64,000 bases of DNA from Streptomyces cupreus (GCF_014257025.1 NZ_JACMSF010000024.1:55199-119198); one strand, 5' to 3'; counted from the first letter of the stretch, positions 26,960 through 35,745 are shown. Numbers and translations: made by a program. Notes: generated from the letters alone by a model not told the origin.

Positions 26960-27958
26960 TCAGCGGCGCGGCGGGTTCCTGCGGGGCGTGATGGTGGCGT
27001 TCGGCAGGGCGGGGGCGGGCAGGCGGTCGCCGGGGTAGCCCTCGACCACGCCGAAGCGGTCGGAGGATTCCTCCCAGTCCTCGCGGGCCCGGGCGATGTC
27101 GTCATGGCTGCGGCCGACGAAGTTCCACCACATGACGATCTCCTCCTCGAACGGGACTCCGCCGAGCAGGACCGTACGCGCCGGTTCGTCCGACTCGTTG
27201 ACCAGCGTGAAAGCGTCGACGCCGGGGTGGACGTAGCCCAGCTCCGCCCGGTGCAGCAGGGTGTCGGACAGGCGGACGTCCCCGCTGTCGACCAGCAGGC
27301 CGTGCTCGAACTCCGGGTCCACGGGGAGGGTGACCGTGACGCGCGGCGCGAGGGTGATCTCGGCGCCGAGCAGGGGCGTGAAGGTGCGCACCGGGGAGGT
27401 GGCCGAGGCGAGCGAGCCGAGGAAGACCCTGATCTCGGCGCCGTCGACCGACAGGGGTTCGGGGACGTGGTGCTGGAAGTCGCGTGCGGTGTTGCGGTGC
27501 TCCTCGGGCAGGGCGACCCAGAGCTGGACGCCGTGCAGGACGGTGGTGCGTGGCGTGGAGACTTCCGAGTGGGCGATGCCATAGCCGCCGGTCATCAGGT
27601 TCATCTCGCCGGGCCGGACAAAGGCGTGCGAGCCGAGGCTGTCGCGGTGCTCGATCTCTCCGCTGAACAGCCAGCTCACCGTCTGCAGGCCGGTGTGCGG
27701 GTGCGGGGGGACTCGCATGCCGTTGGTCGTGGCGACGTCGTCGGGGCCGTAGTGATCGGCGAAGCACCAGGCGCCGATCAGGGTCCGGGCCCGCTGGGGC
27801 AGCGTCCGTCGTACGGTCATCGCGCGCGGGCCGCCCAGCGGCACCTCCCGGGCGGAGAGCACCTCGACTCGCGGCGCCCGGGTCGGCCGGCTGTCGTCGA
27901 CGAGTGCTCCGCAGCGCACCGCGGCGGGTTCGGCTTCCACATTGCTCAACGGGACCAT
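26960..27958 (-). CDS. pirin family protein
   Basis: This 332-aa bicupin pirin has metal ligands in the N-terminal cupin (PPHPHTGLQTVSWLFSGEIEHRDSLG, with the HPHxxxE/H pattern) and the conserved VMTGGYGIAHSE-like block (LMTGGYGIAHSE). Pirins bind Fe or Ni; some have quercetinase activity and others act as redox-dependent cofactors. ATG 27958 follows GGGAG. The MarR regulator immediately upstream, in the same direction, is the likely controller. Confidence 0.9.
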   Translation of the reverse strand: MVPLSNVEAEPAAVRCGALVDDSRPTRAPRVEVLSAREVPLGGPRAMTVRRTLPQRARTLIGAWCFADHYGPDDVATTNGMRVPPHPHTGLQTVSWLFSGEIEHRDSLGSHAFVRPGEMNLMTGGYGIAHSEVSTPRTTVLHGVQLWVALPEEHRNTARDFQHHVPEPLSVDGAEIRVFLGSLASATSPVRTFTPLLGAEITLAPRVTVTLPVDPEFEHGLLVDSGDVRLSDTLLHRAELGYVHPGVDAFTLVNESDEPARTVLLGGVPFEEEIVMWWNFVGRSHDDIARAREDWEESSDRFGVVEGYPGDRLPAPALPNATITPRRNPPRR

Positions 27959-27965
27959 CTCCCAC

Positions 27966-28007
27966 TTGTCTGGTCGGTGCGGCCGGTTGTCTGGTCGGTG
28001 CGGCCGG
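27966..28007. repeat. exact tandem duplication, 2 x 21 bp
   Basis: A 21-bp unit starting TTGTCTGGTCGG is repeated head to tail at 27966-27986 and 27987-28007. It lies between the MarR gene and the pirin ribosome site, within the likely 5' leader of the pirin message. A copy-number change here could shift the spacing between the two genes. Confidence 0.75.
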
Positions 28008-28013
28008 CGACGG

Positions 28014-28481
28014 TCATGACGGGTCCTCGTCCAGGTGCGCGACGACCCGCTCGGAGATCTGGGCCAGCGTTCTGAGTTCCGCCGGGGTGACATGGTCGAG
28101 GAACAGCGAGCGCACCGCCTCGACATGCAGCGGGGCGGCCGCTTCGATGGCCTCCCGGCCGGCCGGGGTGATCACCACGAAGGCGCCGCGACCGTCCTCC
28201 GGGCACTCCTCCCGAGCCACAAGACCGCGCTTGACCATCCGGGCGATGTGATGCGACATCCGGCTCTTCTCCCATTCGAGCGCCTGGGAGAGATCCAGGA
28301 ACCGCTGCCGCCCTTCGGATACGTCGGTCAGATGGACCAGCACCTGGAAGTCGGCGGCCGACAGCTTCGAATCCGACTGGAGCCGACGGGCCAGCCGGCC
28401 GCCGAGCCGCTCCTGCAGACGCACGAAACACCGCCAGGCATGCTGCTCGTCCGCCGTCAGCCAACGCACCGTCTCGGTCAT
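28014..28481 (-). CDS. MarR family regulator
   Basis: This 155-aa winged-helix regulator has helical dimer ends around the wHTH (DFQVLVHLTDV; FLDLSQALEWEKSRMSHHIARMVKRGLV with the wing EDGRGAFVVIT). I chose the ATG at 28481; a Met nine codons upstream is possible. It is followed by pirin on the same strand and is divergent from a P450 gene. MarR-pirin pairs usually respond to phenolic or oxidative signals. Confidence 0.9.
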   Translation of the reverse strand: MTETVRWLTADEQHAWRCFVRLQERLGGRLARRLQSDSKLSAADFQVLVHLTDVSEGRQRFLDLSQALEWEKSRMSHHIARMVKRGLVAREECPEDGRGAFVVITPAGREAIEAAAPLHVEAVRSLFLDHVTPAELRTLAQISERVVAHLDEDPS

Positions 28482-28678
28482 GCGGAAAGTGTAGTCGTAG
28501 TTGACCAATCACCTAAAGCGTGGTGGGTCAGTGGCTGCTCGGCCCAGGGAGTCTTGCCTGTCCGGCCGTGGCGGCGCGGGAAGCGTCGTGGCGCCCGCGT
28601 GCCAGGCGGCACAGGCCTTGGGTGATGCCGCGCACATACCGGCCGGAGGGCACGCGGGCGCGTGTTAGCGTCCCGGCC

Positions 28679-29923
28679 GTGACTTCCCCGGCCCTGGGCG
28701 CATCCGCACCCGTCATCGATGCGTTCGACCTGTTCAGCGACGACTTCGCTCGCGATCCGTACCCGTGGCTCGAGTCGCTGCGCGCCGAGGCGCCGGTGCA
28801 CTTCGATCCCGGAACCGGGCTGTGGTTGGTCAGCCGCTACCAGGACGTACGCCATGTGCTGCTCGCCCCGGACGACTTCCTGCCGGACAACGCCCAGCAC
28901 GCCGTCACCCCGCTGCCGTTCGGCGTGCTCAGGGTGCTCGCACGGGCGGGCTTCAATCTGCCGCCCGCCCTGGCCAACAACGGCAGTGACAGCCACCCCG
29001 GACTGCGGCGGGTGGTCACCCGGTTCTTCAACGCCCAGCGGGTGGCCGCCGCCGTACCGGTGATCGAGCGCATCGCCGACGAGCTGCTGGACGCGGTACC
29101 CGCCTCGGGCGGCTGCGATCTGTTCACGTCCTTCGCCCAGGTCCTGCCGTGCCGGGTGCTGATGGAGCTGCTCGGCATCGAGGGCGTCCCTCCGGCCACG
29201 CTGATCCGCTGGAGCGATGCTTCGCTGGAGCTGTTCTGGGGGCGGCCCACGCCGGAGCGTCAGCTTGAACTGGCGGAGCTGGTGGGCGAGTTCCACCGGT
29301 GGCTGACCGAGACGGTGGCGGGCGGGACGGCCCGGCCCGGTTCCTTCGTCGAGGCTCTGACCGACCATCGCCTGCCCGGCGGCGAACGGCTCGATGTGGA
29401 GACCGCCGTCGCCGCGTGCTTCTTCGTCTTCATCGCCGGACAGTCCACCACCGGCCAACTCATCGCCACCGTGCTGCGTCATGCGCTGACCGAGCCCGGA
29501 ATGTGGGCCCGCGTCGCCTCCGAGGACGGCTTGGCGCGGGCCTGGGTGGAGGAGGTGCTCCGGCGTGAGCCGCCGGTGACCACCTGGCGCAGGGTCACCG
29601 CGCGCCCGGTCGAGCTGGGCGGGGTCAACCTGCCCGAGGGGGCGCAACTGCTCCTGATGCTCCTGGGCAGCGGATCGGACCCGGAGGTCTTCGACGCTCC
29701 GGAGCGTATGTGCCCGCACCGGGCGAACATCCGCCGGCACCTGGCCTTCGGCGTCGGCCGCCACCGCTGCCCGGGCGCGTCACTGGCTCGTACGGAGGCG
29801 ACGGTGGCGCTCAGGGCGGCGGCTCGCCGTCTGCCAGGGGTACGGCTCTCGACCGCCGACGGGCCGATGCTGGGGCTGCTGTCGTTCCGCGCGCCGCTGC
29901 GCGTGCCGGTCGAGCGTCCTTAG
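28679..29923 (+). CDS. cytochrome P450
   Basis: This 414-aa P450 monooxygenase has the heme-thiolate loop HLAFGVGRHRCPG (axial Cys near residue 363), the K-helix EEVLRRE (ExxR), and an I-helix reading IAGQSTTG. The usual acid before the Thr is replaced by Ser here, which may alter proton delivery. The start is uncertain: GTG 28679 gives the typical length but has no clear ribosome site, and ATG 28625 is an alternative. It diverges from the MarR/pirin genes. Confidence 0.88.
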   Translation: MTSPALGASAPVIDAFDLFSDDFARDPYPWLESLRAEAPVHFDPGTGLWLVSRYQDVRHVLLAPDDFLPDNAQHAVTPLPFGVLRVLARAGFNLPPALANNGSDSHPGLRRVVTRFFNAQRVAAAVPVIERIADELLDAVPASGGCDLFTSFAQVLPCRVLMELLGIEGVPPATLIRWSDASLELFWGRPTPERQLELAELVGEFHRWLTETVAGGTARPGSFVEALTDHRLPGGERLDVETAVAACFFVFIAGQSTTGQLIATVLRHALTEPGMWARVASEDGLARAWVEEVLRREPPVTTWRRVTARPVELGGVNLPEGAQLLLMLLGSGSDPEVFDAPERMCPHRANIRRHLAFGVGRHRCPGASLARTEATVALRAAARRLPGVRLSTADGPMLGLLSFRAPLRVPVERP

Positions 29924-30171
29924 CGCAAGCGTCCTTAGCGCCGGGTCAAGAGCGCGGTGGATCCACGAGGTTCCGCCATGCCGCCTCGGCCAGCCGGCGG
30001 GCACGGGTGAGGTCGATACCGGCCGGAGCAGGACCAGCTCCGCGAGCTTGCCCGCAGTGGCCGTGCCCTGCGGTGCGGACAGGTTCGGGCCGACTGCCGT
30101 GGCCGTTTTGTCCGTTACGAGGAAGTCGGCGCCCGGCGGAGAAGCGGGCGGGATCCTGCGCGCCGGTGCAG
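29924..30171. other. intergenic, nothing recognised
   Basis: A 14-bp direct repeat (AGCGTCCTTAGCGC) spans the P450 stop codon at 29914-29943. Otherwise I find no gene, hairpin or operator in this segment. Confidence 0.3.
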
Positions 30172-31014
30172 TCAGCCGCGTTCATGGACGAGCGCGTCGA
30201 GGAACCCTTCGAGTATCCGGGCGACACCGTCCTCGTCGTTGGAGGAGGTGCGGTGACGTGCGGTGGCCAGGACGTCCGGGTGGGCGTTGGCCATGGCGTA
30301 GGAGTGGCCGACCGCGGTGAGCATGGGCAGATCGTTGGGCATGTCGCCGAACGCGGCGATCTCCTGGCCGGCGATGCCCTGCCGGGCGCTCCAGTCGATC
30401 AGGGTGGTCGCCTTGGTGACACCGGGTGCGCTGAACTCCACGAGTGACAGGCCGGTGGAGTGGGTGGTCTCGGCACTCGGGCCCGCGGCGCGCAGTGCCT
30501 GCGCGTAGAAGTCGTCGAGCGGGAGCGTCGGATGGTGGGCGAGGATCTTCAGCAACGGTCTGGGCGGGGTACGGGTCACCAACGCCTCGGCCGTTCCGAC
30601 CAGTTCGACGGCGCCCTCCTCGAACGACCAGGTCGGATAGGTCGGTTCGTGGCCGAAGTCCTGGTCGTACTCCACGGAGAAGGAGACACCGGGCACCGCG
30701 GCGCGCACGCGGGCCACGAGTTGCGCGGCCGTGAGCGGCGGGATCGGCGACACGTGGTCCAGGGATCCGTCGGGGGCGTGTACGGCGGCGCCGTTGGCGG
30801 CGATGACGTAGTGCGGTCCGATGATCTCCAGCAGCGCATGGACCGATCGTGACGGGCGTCCCGTGACCAGCACGACGCGGATTCCGGCCTCTTCCACCGC
30901 CGCCAGAGCGGCCTTCGTGCGCGGCGACAGCGTTCCGTCACTGCGCAGCAGCGTGCCGTCCAGGTCCGTGGCGATCAGTCGAGGTGGGGCGACAGGCGGA
31001 AGAGCCGGCGTCAT
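30172..31014 (-). CDS. Cof-type HAD family hydrolase
   Basis: This 280-aa haloacid-dehalogenase phosphatase has LIATDLDGTLL (nucleophile Asp and acid Asp), VTGRPSRSVHALLE as motif II, a central C2 cap, and AAFGDMPNDLPML as motif IV with the Mg ligands. Cof-type enzymes dephosphorylate sugar phosphates or cofactor intermediates such as those of flavin and PLP. I chose the ATG at 31014; an upstream extension has no similarity. Confidence 0.92.
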   Translation of the reverse strand: MTPALPPVAPPRLIATDLDGTLLRSDGTLSPRTKAALAAVEEAGIRVVLVTGRPSRSVHALLEIIGPHYVIAANGAAVHAPDGSLDHVSPIPPLTAAQLVARVRAAVPGVSFSVEYDQDFGHEPTYPTWSFEEGAVELVGTAEALVTRTPPRPLLKILAHHPTLPLDDFYAQALRAAGPSAETTHSTGLSLVEFSAPGVTKATTLIDWSARQGIAGQEIAAFGDMPNDLPMLTAVGHSYAMANAHPDVLATARHRTSSNDEDGVARILEGFLDALVHERG

Positions 31015-31108
31015 TGCCACGGTGTGCACCTTCTTGGTCGGCGGACGGGCTTCGTGACAGGTCAACGACTGATGGGCCCGTGATCATTCCCAGGTACGCG
31101 TCACGGGC

Positions 31109-31654
31109 CTACGGGCCGAGAGAATTGGCCCACCCCGTGGCCGCCACTACCTCCCGCGCGATGTCCACCACCAGCCGTCCGTCCGTCGCCACCCGCACCG
31201 TCTCTGCCGGGGCCCGCTCGTCCAGCATCCGTGCCTTGCGCATGCTGCCCGCCAGCTCATGGTCCAGTTCCGAGCCGAGTTCGCGGCCCAGCAGGCGTGC
31301 TCGGGCCGTGGCGTCGGAGGCGGTGAGCAGGACGCGGGTGATGCGCACCTCGGAGCCCATGGCTCGCTCGAACATGCCCGTGGCCTCGGGAAGCACGCTC
31401 ACGGTGTTCGTGTAGATCAGGCGTCGACAGCCCCGCTGGGCGAAGTTGGCCCATACGGCGGTCAGGTTGCTCTCGGTGACCTGTTCGCGGTGCGGGTCAC
31501 CGTCCGGGGCCGGGTGGACCTGGCCCATGAAGTCGCCCTCGATGACGGCGTGGGCGACCGCCGCGGTGCGCAGTTGCGCGGACACCTCCCACCCGACCGT
31601 CGTCTTGCCGACACCGGCCCGCCCGCCGATCAGCAGTACTTCCGCGTGCTCCAT
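31109..31654 (-). CDS. P-loop nucleoside/small-molecule kinase-like ATPase
   Basis: This 181-aa P-loop protein has Walker A GGRAGVGKTT near residues 9-18. A middle DFMGQVHP segment suggests substrate binding, and the lid is rich in Arg (RARLLGRELGSE). The size and layout fit the shikimate/gluconate kinase group, but the substrate is unknown. The start ATG is 31654. It lies 88 nt downstream of a 41-aa gene on the same strand. Confidence 0.8.
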   Translation of the reverse strand: MEHAEVLLIGGRAGVGKTTVGWEVSAQLRTAAVAHAVIEGDFMGQVHPAPDGDPHREQVTESNLTAVWANFAQRGCRRLIYTNTVSVLPEATGMFERAMGSEVRITRVLLTASDATARARLLGRELGSELDHELAGSMRKARMLDERAPAETVRVATDGRLVVDIAREVVAATGWANSLGP

Positions 31655-31742
31655 GGGGGCAGCGTGACAGAGTGCGGGCGTCGCACGCGATCCAAAAGTG
31701 GGGCCCCGACCCGAGAGGGGGAAGCAGGCGGGGCCCCGGACG

Positions 31743-31868
31743 TCACACGTCGCGGTGCAGCAGGTACAGCAGCGCTGCCCACATCGCACGAGCGCTCAGT
31801 GCGGCGATGACTCGCTTGGCCATGTCCGCGCAGAGTGCCGTCGTCCTGGTCGACTTGTCGTCGGCCAT
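31743..31868 (-). CDS. very small protein, 41 aa
   Basis: The ATG at 31868 is preceded by an excellent ribosome site (GGGAGGTG). The product begins MADDKSTRTTALCADMAKRV. Its second half is an amphipathic or membrane-associating helix (ALSARAMWAALLYLLHRDV). No homologous family comes to mind. The strong ribosome site and normal codon bias support translation. It sits between the kinase-like gene and the LysE remnant on the same strand. Confidence 0.6.
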   Translation of the reverse strand: MADDKSTRTTALCADMAKRVIAALSARAMWAALLYLLHRDV

Positions 31869-32042
31869 ACTTTTCACCTCCCATCCGGTTCGCCCCCGCC
31901 CGCGCTATCGCTGAACAGCGCGGGCAGCGGCTCCCCCCGGTGAGCCCGCACAGGGCGTTGGATGGAAGCAACTCCGATAGTAGCGAGGCCACTTGGGCTG
32001 AGTGGCCGATCCGGCGGATTGCCGGCCGAGGATGCGCCGTGA

Positions 32043-32531
32043 TCAGGGCGCGGTGCTCGCGACGGCGACGCCGAAGGCGATCAGTACGACGCCGGTGATC
32101 CGGCCCAGCGCGCGGCGGACCGTCGGCCTGCGGAGGAGCGGTTCGGCCTTGGCGAGCAGGAGGACGTAGCTGCCCAGCCAGGTGAGGGTGAGCGTGATGT
32201 GGAGGAGGACCAGGAGCGTCATCGCCCAGGCGGCGGGCAGGTGGGGTGGGGCGAGGGTGGGGAGCAGCGCCGTGTAGAAGACGGCGATCTTCGGGTTGAG
32301 GGCGTTGCTGATCAGGCCGGTACGCCACGGATTCCCGACAGCCGGGACTGCCGTCTCTGCCGGTGGGCTCTGCCACAGGGCCTGTGCGCCCAGGAACACC
32401 AGGTAGGCGGCGCCGAGGAGCTTCACGATCAGATGGGCCGCAGGCGACGCGGCGAGCACGGCTGCGAGTCCCGCGACGGTCAACGCGCCCCACAGCAGCA
32501 GCCCGGTCGCGACCCCGCCCACGGTCCGCAA
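32043..32531 (-). CDS. LysE family translocator, N-terminally truncated
   Basis: This protein belongs to the LysE exporter family (GVATGLLLWGALTVAGLAAVLA; KLLGAAYLVFLGAQAL; GLISNALNPKIAVFYTALLP), which exports amino acids or their analogues. Intact members have about 205 residues and start with a first helix and a PGP motif. This frame begins at a TTG just before the second helix, and only a short SPGDALR remnant precedes it before a stop at the end of the upstream lyase gene. About 20-40 N-terminal residues are missing, so it may be inactive. Confidence 0.72.
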   Translation of the reverse strand: MRTVGGVATGLLLWGALTVAGLAAVLAASPAAHLIVKLLGAAYLVFLGAQALWQSPPAETAVPAVGNPWRTGLISNALNPKIAVFYTALLPTLAPPHLPAAWAMTLLVLLHITLTLTWLGSYVLLLAKAEPLLRRPTVRRALGRITGVVLIAFGVAVASTAP

Positions 32532-32585
32532 CGCGTCCCCGGGTGAGCACGAGTCCTGGCAACAGGGCTCACTCCCGCTCAGCCT

Positions 32586-33653
32586 CTAGGAACGGTTGGC
32601 GGCGGCCCCTTCGGTGTTCAGCAGGACGACCACCGAGGTCGCGTCGAGCCCCATGGCCGTACGGCGTTCCTCCGCGCCGATCAGCGCCGCTCGGGCACCG
32701 GCGAGCGCTGCGGCTCCGCACGGGCCCGAGGAGACACCGAGTTCGGCGAGGCGAGCGGCCGCGCGGGCGCTTTCGGCGTCGGTGACGGCGATGGCGGCGT
32801 CCAGACCGCGGTGCAGGTACGGCCAGGCGAGGCTGGACGGGGTACCGCAGTTCAGGCCCGCCATCGTGGTTGAGCCGGTGGTGATGGTGACGGGTTCGCC
32901 CGCGATGAGGCTTGCGAGGACGCAGGCCGCGGCTTCGGGCTCCACGGACAGCAGCGCGGGGGCCCGGCCCGCGGGGCGGCTGCGGTAGTGGGTGACGACG
33001 GCCTGGGCCATTGATCCCACGCCGACCGGTATGGCGACGAGGTCCGGTCCTACGGCGGCCAACTGCTCGTCGATCTCGGCGCACAGGGTGGAGTAGCCCT
33101 CGACGATCCACCCCGGAATCCGCTCGTAGCCCGGCCAGGCCGTGTCCTGGACCAGCACCGCGTCCGGCGCGTCAGCGGCCTCGGCCGCCTGTCGTACCGC
33201 CTCGTCGTACGGGCCCGGGACCTCCGTGACCTTCGCCCGCTCGGCGACGATGGCCGCCACGGCCCGTGGATGCACGCCCCGCGCGACGAAGACATGGGCG
33301 TCCTGCCCGAGCAGCCGTGCCGTACGGGCCACGGCACGGCCGTGGTTGCCGTCGGTGGCGGTCACGAAGGTGACCGGGCCGCTCGCGGTCCGCTCGGCCA
33401 AGGCGCGGTGGACCGCCCAGGACGCGCCCAGCGCCTTGAAGGCGGGCAGCCCGAGGCGCTGCGATTCGTCCTTGACGTAGACCCTGGCGACGCCCAACTC
33501 CGCTGCCAACGGCGGCAGTTCGATGAGCGGTGTCGGTGAGTGGTCGGGCAGGGCGGCGTGGAAGTCCCGCACCTCGGCGGGCGGTGGGTCGCACCGCCAG
33601 GTACGGGCGCCGGGCTGTGCGAACCAGGGCGGGCTGGGGAGGTAGTCGGTCAC
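32586..33653 (-). CDS. PLP-dependent diaminopropionate ammonia-lyase-like enzyme
   Basis: This 355-aa fold-type II PLP enzyme matches the diaminopropionate ammonia-lyase / threonine dehydratase group. YVKDESQRLGLPAFKALGASW contains the Schiff-base Lys, VTATDGNHGRAVA holds the cofactor phosphate and ring region, and VGVGSMAQAVV is the Gly-rich phosphate loop. The reaction would be deamination of an amino acid to a keto acid. It is divergent from a LysR regulator, which probably controls it, and is followed by the LysE remnant, a common catabolism-plus-export pairing. Confidence 0.85.
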   Translation of the reverse strand: MTDYLPSPPWFAQPGARTWRCDPPPAEVRDFHAALPDHSPTPLIELPPLAAELGVARVYVKDESQRLGLPAFKALGASWAVHRALAERTASGPVTFVTATDGNHGRAVARTARLLGQDAHVFVARGVHPRAVAAIVAERAKVTEVPGPYDEAVRQAAEAADAPDAVLVQDTAWPGYERIPGWIVEGYSTLCAEIDEQLAAVGPDLVAIPVGVGSMAQAVVTHYRSRPAGRAPALLSVEPEAAACVLASLIAGEPVTITTGSTTMAGLNCGTPSSLAWPYLHRGLDAAIAVTDAESARAAARLAELGVSSGPCGAAALAGARAALIGAEERRTAMGLDATSVVVLLNTEGAAANRS

Positions 33654-33694
33654 GTGTTCATGGTCGGGCCCGATCCATCATCGGTCCAGCGAAT

Positions 33695-33721
33695 GTTTTC
33701 GCACTATAATCATCGGAAAAC
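33695..33721. promoter_or_regulatory. perfect TATAAT -10 within an inverted repeat
   Basis: A consensus TATAAT (33705-33710) is flanked by the inverted arms GTTTTC (33695-33700) and GAAAAC (33716-33721). It lies in the divergent region between the lyase gene and the LysR gene. Such AT-rich sequence is rare here. The arrangement suits a LysR-type site overlapping the promoter. Confidence 0.55.
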
Positions 33722-33767
33722 CCGAGCATTGACGCCCGTGATCGGACGGCAGGAGAGCGAACCGGCG

Positions 33768-34721
33768 ATGTTCGATCTGCACCGACTGCGCCTGCTGCGC
33801 GAGCTCAAGCACCGCGGCACACTCGCGGCGGTCGCCGAGGCACTCTCGTACGCGCCCTCCTCCGTCTCCCAGCAGCTCTCCCAACTGGAGGCCGAAGTGG
33901 GGGTCAAGCTGCTGGAACCGGTCGGGCGCCGGGTACGGCTGACCGCGCAGGCCCATATCCTCGTCGCGCACACCGAGGCCGTGCTGGAGCGCCTGGAGCG
34001 CGCGGAGGCGGACATCGCGGCCTCGCTGACGGATCTGAGCGGCACCCTGCGCATCGCCTCGTTCCAGACGGCGGCCCTGGCCCTGGTCCCGGCCGCGCTC
34101 GGCCTGCTGCGCGACCTGCATCCGCGGTTGCGCGTCCATGTCACGCAGATGGAACCGGAAAAGGCCCTTCCCGCCTTGCAGGCCCGCGACTTCGACCTGG
34201 TCATCGCCGAGGAGTACCCCGGCAACCCCAACGCGCGCCCCGCCGAGCTCGAACAGGAAGACCTGCTCGACGACCCCCTGCACCTCGCACTCCCTGACAC
34301 CGGCCGCCCGACGGCGACCCTGCGCTCACTGGCGAACCACCCTTGGGTGATGGAACCCGAGGGCACGGCCGCACGCCACTGGGCCATGACTCTGTGCCGT
34401 AACGCAGGCTTCGAGCCCGACGTACGGTTCGAGACCACCGATCTCCTGCTGCATCTGCGACTCGTCGAGCAGGGCCATGCCGCGGCGTTCCTGCCCGACC
34501 TCGTCTGGGACGGACGCCCGCCGACCGTCGCCCTGCGACAGCTCCCCCGCGGTCAACGCACCCGTCGCGTCTTCACCGTCGTACGCCGTGGCGGCGGCCG
34601 GCATCCCGCTGTCGCGGCCTGCCGGGAAGCCCTGCTCCACGCGGTCAGGGCAGCTGACGGCGGACCTCGATCCAGCGCAGCAGCCGGTCTCGGGTCGGGC
34701 CGGCCTCAAGGTGGCCGATGA
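33768..34721 (+). CDS. LysR family transcriptional regulator
   Basis: This 317-aa LysR regulator has an N-terminal wHTH (LRLLRELKHRGTLAAVAEALSYAPSSVSQQLSQLE) and a substrate-binding effector domain from about residue 90. ATG 33768 follows AGGAG. It is divergent from the diaminopropionate-lyase-like gene, its likely target. Its last 77 nt overlap the convergent hypothetical gene on the other strand, so the two cannot be highly transcribed together without interference. Confidence 0.9.
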   Translation: MFDLHRLRLLRELKHRGTLAAVAEALSYAPSSVSQQLSQLEAEVGVKLLEPVGRRVRLTAQAHILVAHTEAVLERLERAEADIAASLTDLSGTLRIASFQTAALALVPAALGLLRDLHPRLRVHVTQMEPEKALPALQARDFDLVIAEEYPGNPNARPAELEQEDLLDDPLHLALPDTGRPTATLRSLANHPWVMEPEGTAARHWAMTLCRNAGFEPDVRFETTDLLLHLRLVEQGHAAAFLPDLVWDGRPPTVALRQLPRGQRTRRVFTVVRRGGGRHPAVAACREALLHAVRAADGGPRSSAAAGLGSGRPQGGR

Positions 34722-35169
34722 GCCGTTCCAGGTGGGCTGTCAGGTTCTTGTGACGCCGTAGCTCCCTGATCCGGTCGACCGGCAGATCACGCCAGTCGCG
34801 GGCGAGGGCCCGGGCCTCGGACGGGGGGAGTGGGAGTGCGCCCAGGGTGTCGGTGGCGAGTGTGTGGGGACTCCAGTCGGGGTGGGGTCCGAATGTGTCG
34901 ATGACCCACATACGGAGCATGAACTCCTGATGGGCCGCACGGCCTGCCGAACCAGCGTCGCCCATCCGCCGGTTCGCCAGCAGCGACAGCGCCGCCCACT
35001 CCCGACGGACTTCCTCCGGCCGGCCGGCGTCGTAGGCGTGCCCTTGGGCGACCACACGGACGGCTTCGAGCGCCGCACCGTCGATCTCCATGGCGTAGGC
35101 CCGAAGCCGCTCAACAGGCCAGGTGCTCAGGTCGGGCCCCGAGCCCTCACGATCCGAGCCGCTGCTCAA
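34645..35169 (-). CDS. hypothetical protein, 174 aa
   Basis: This is a soluble protein with helical segments (PVERLRAYAMEIDGAALEAVRVVAQGH; RELRRHKNLTAHLERLIGHLEAG). The first codon appears to be TTG 35169, with GGAG upstream; an ATG 26 codons in is the alternative. Its 3' end overlaps the LysR gene by 77 nt. I do not recognise a function. Confidence 0.65.
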   Translation of the reverse strand: MSSGSDREGSGPDLSTWPVERLRAYAMEIDGAALEAVRVVAQGHAYDAGRPEEVRREWAALSLLANRRMGDAGSAGRAAHQEFMLRMWVIDTFGPHPDWSPHTLATDTLGALPLPPSEARALARDWRDLPVDRIRELRRHKNLTAHLERLIGHLEAGPTRDRLLRWIEVRRQLP

Positions 35170-35403
35170 TGCTCCGCACTCCCCGAGCCGAAATTCGTTT
35201 CGTGCCCTTCGCCGGCCGCCCTACTGTGGCGCGGTGACGATTCAGGTGATCATTCTCAACGGTGGCTCCAGCTCGGGGAAGTCCGGGATCGTACGGTGTC
35301 TTCAGCCTGAACTAGCGCGGAACCCCGGGGGTTCACGCCCGGGAGGAAGCGCTTCTCTGGATCGCTCTGGCCCGCGGGTACCCACGGGCCTGCACCGTTG
35401 GCC

Positions 35404-35745
35404 TCAGCCAGGTCGCTTCTGGTTCTCGATGTACTCCTTGATGATCTCCAACGGTACTCCGCCGCACGAGGCGGCGAAGTATGAAGGCGACCAGAAGTGG
35501 TCACCCCACAGGTACTTGCGGATATGGGCTGGGAACTCCTGACGCAGTCGCCGGGAGGAGATGCCCTTGAGAGAGCCGACCAGCCGGGACAAGGCGACTT
35601 TGGGCGGGTAGTGCACCAGCAGGTGGACGGGGTCCCCTCCTCGCAGCGCCGAAGGATCTCATCGGTGAACGGACCGCGCCGATGCCTGGGTGTGAAGACC
35701 AAGTGCGCGTGGAGGGATGTGGACGACTGTTCTGCCCCTGCGAAT
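35404..35745 (-). pseudogene. tnpA: TnpA (Y1 HUH transposase) with deletion and frameshift
   Basis: The N-terminal part (STSLHAHLVFTPRHRRGPFTDE) and the C-terminal part (VHLLVHYPPKVALSRLVGSL; YLWGDHFWSPSYFAASCGG; KEYIENQKRPG) lie in different frames. About 25 codons between them are missing. The junction changes the HUH motif: relatives have HVHLLV, while here the first His reads as Pro (DPVHLLV). The catalytic Tyr in EYIENQ remains. The protein cannot cleave DNA, so this copy cannot move on its own. Confidence 0.8.

Noticed and set aside
31869..32042. Possible small gene with SLLSELLPSNALCGLTGGSRCPRC on the minus strand before the 41-aa gene
   Set aside because: It has a GTG but no ribosome site, and its frame overlaps the start of the better-supported 41-aa gene. 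The CPRC motif alone is not enough.
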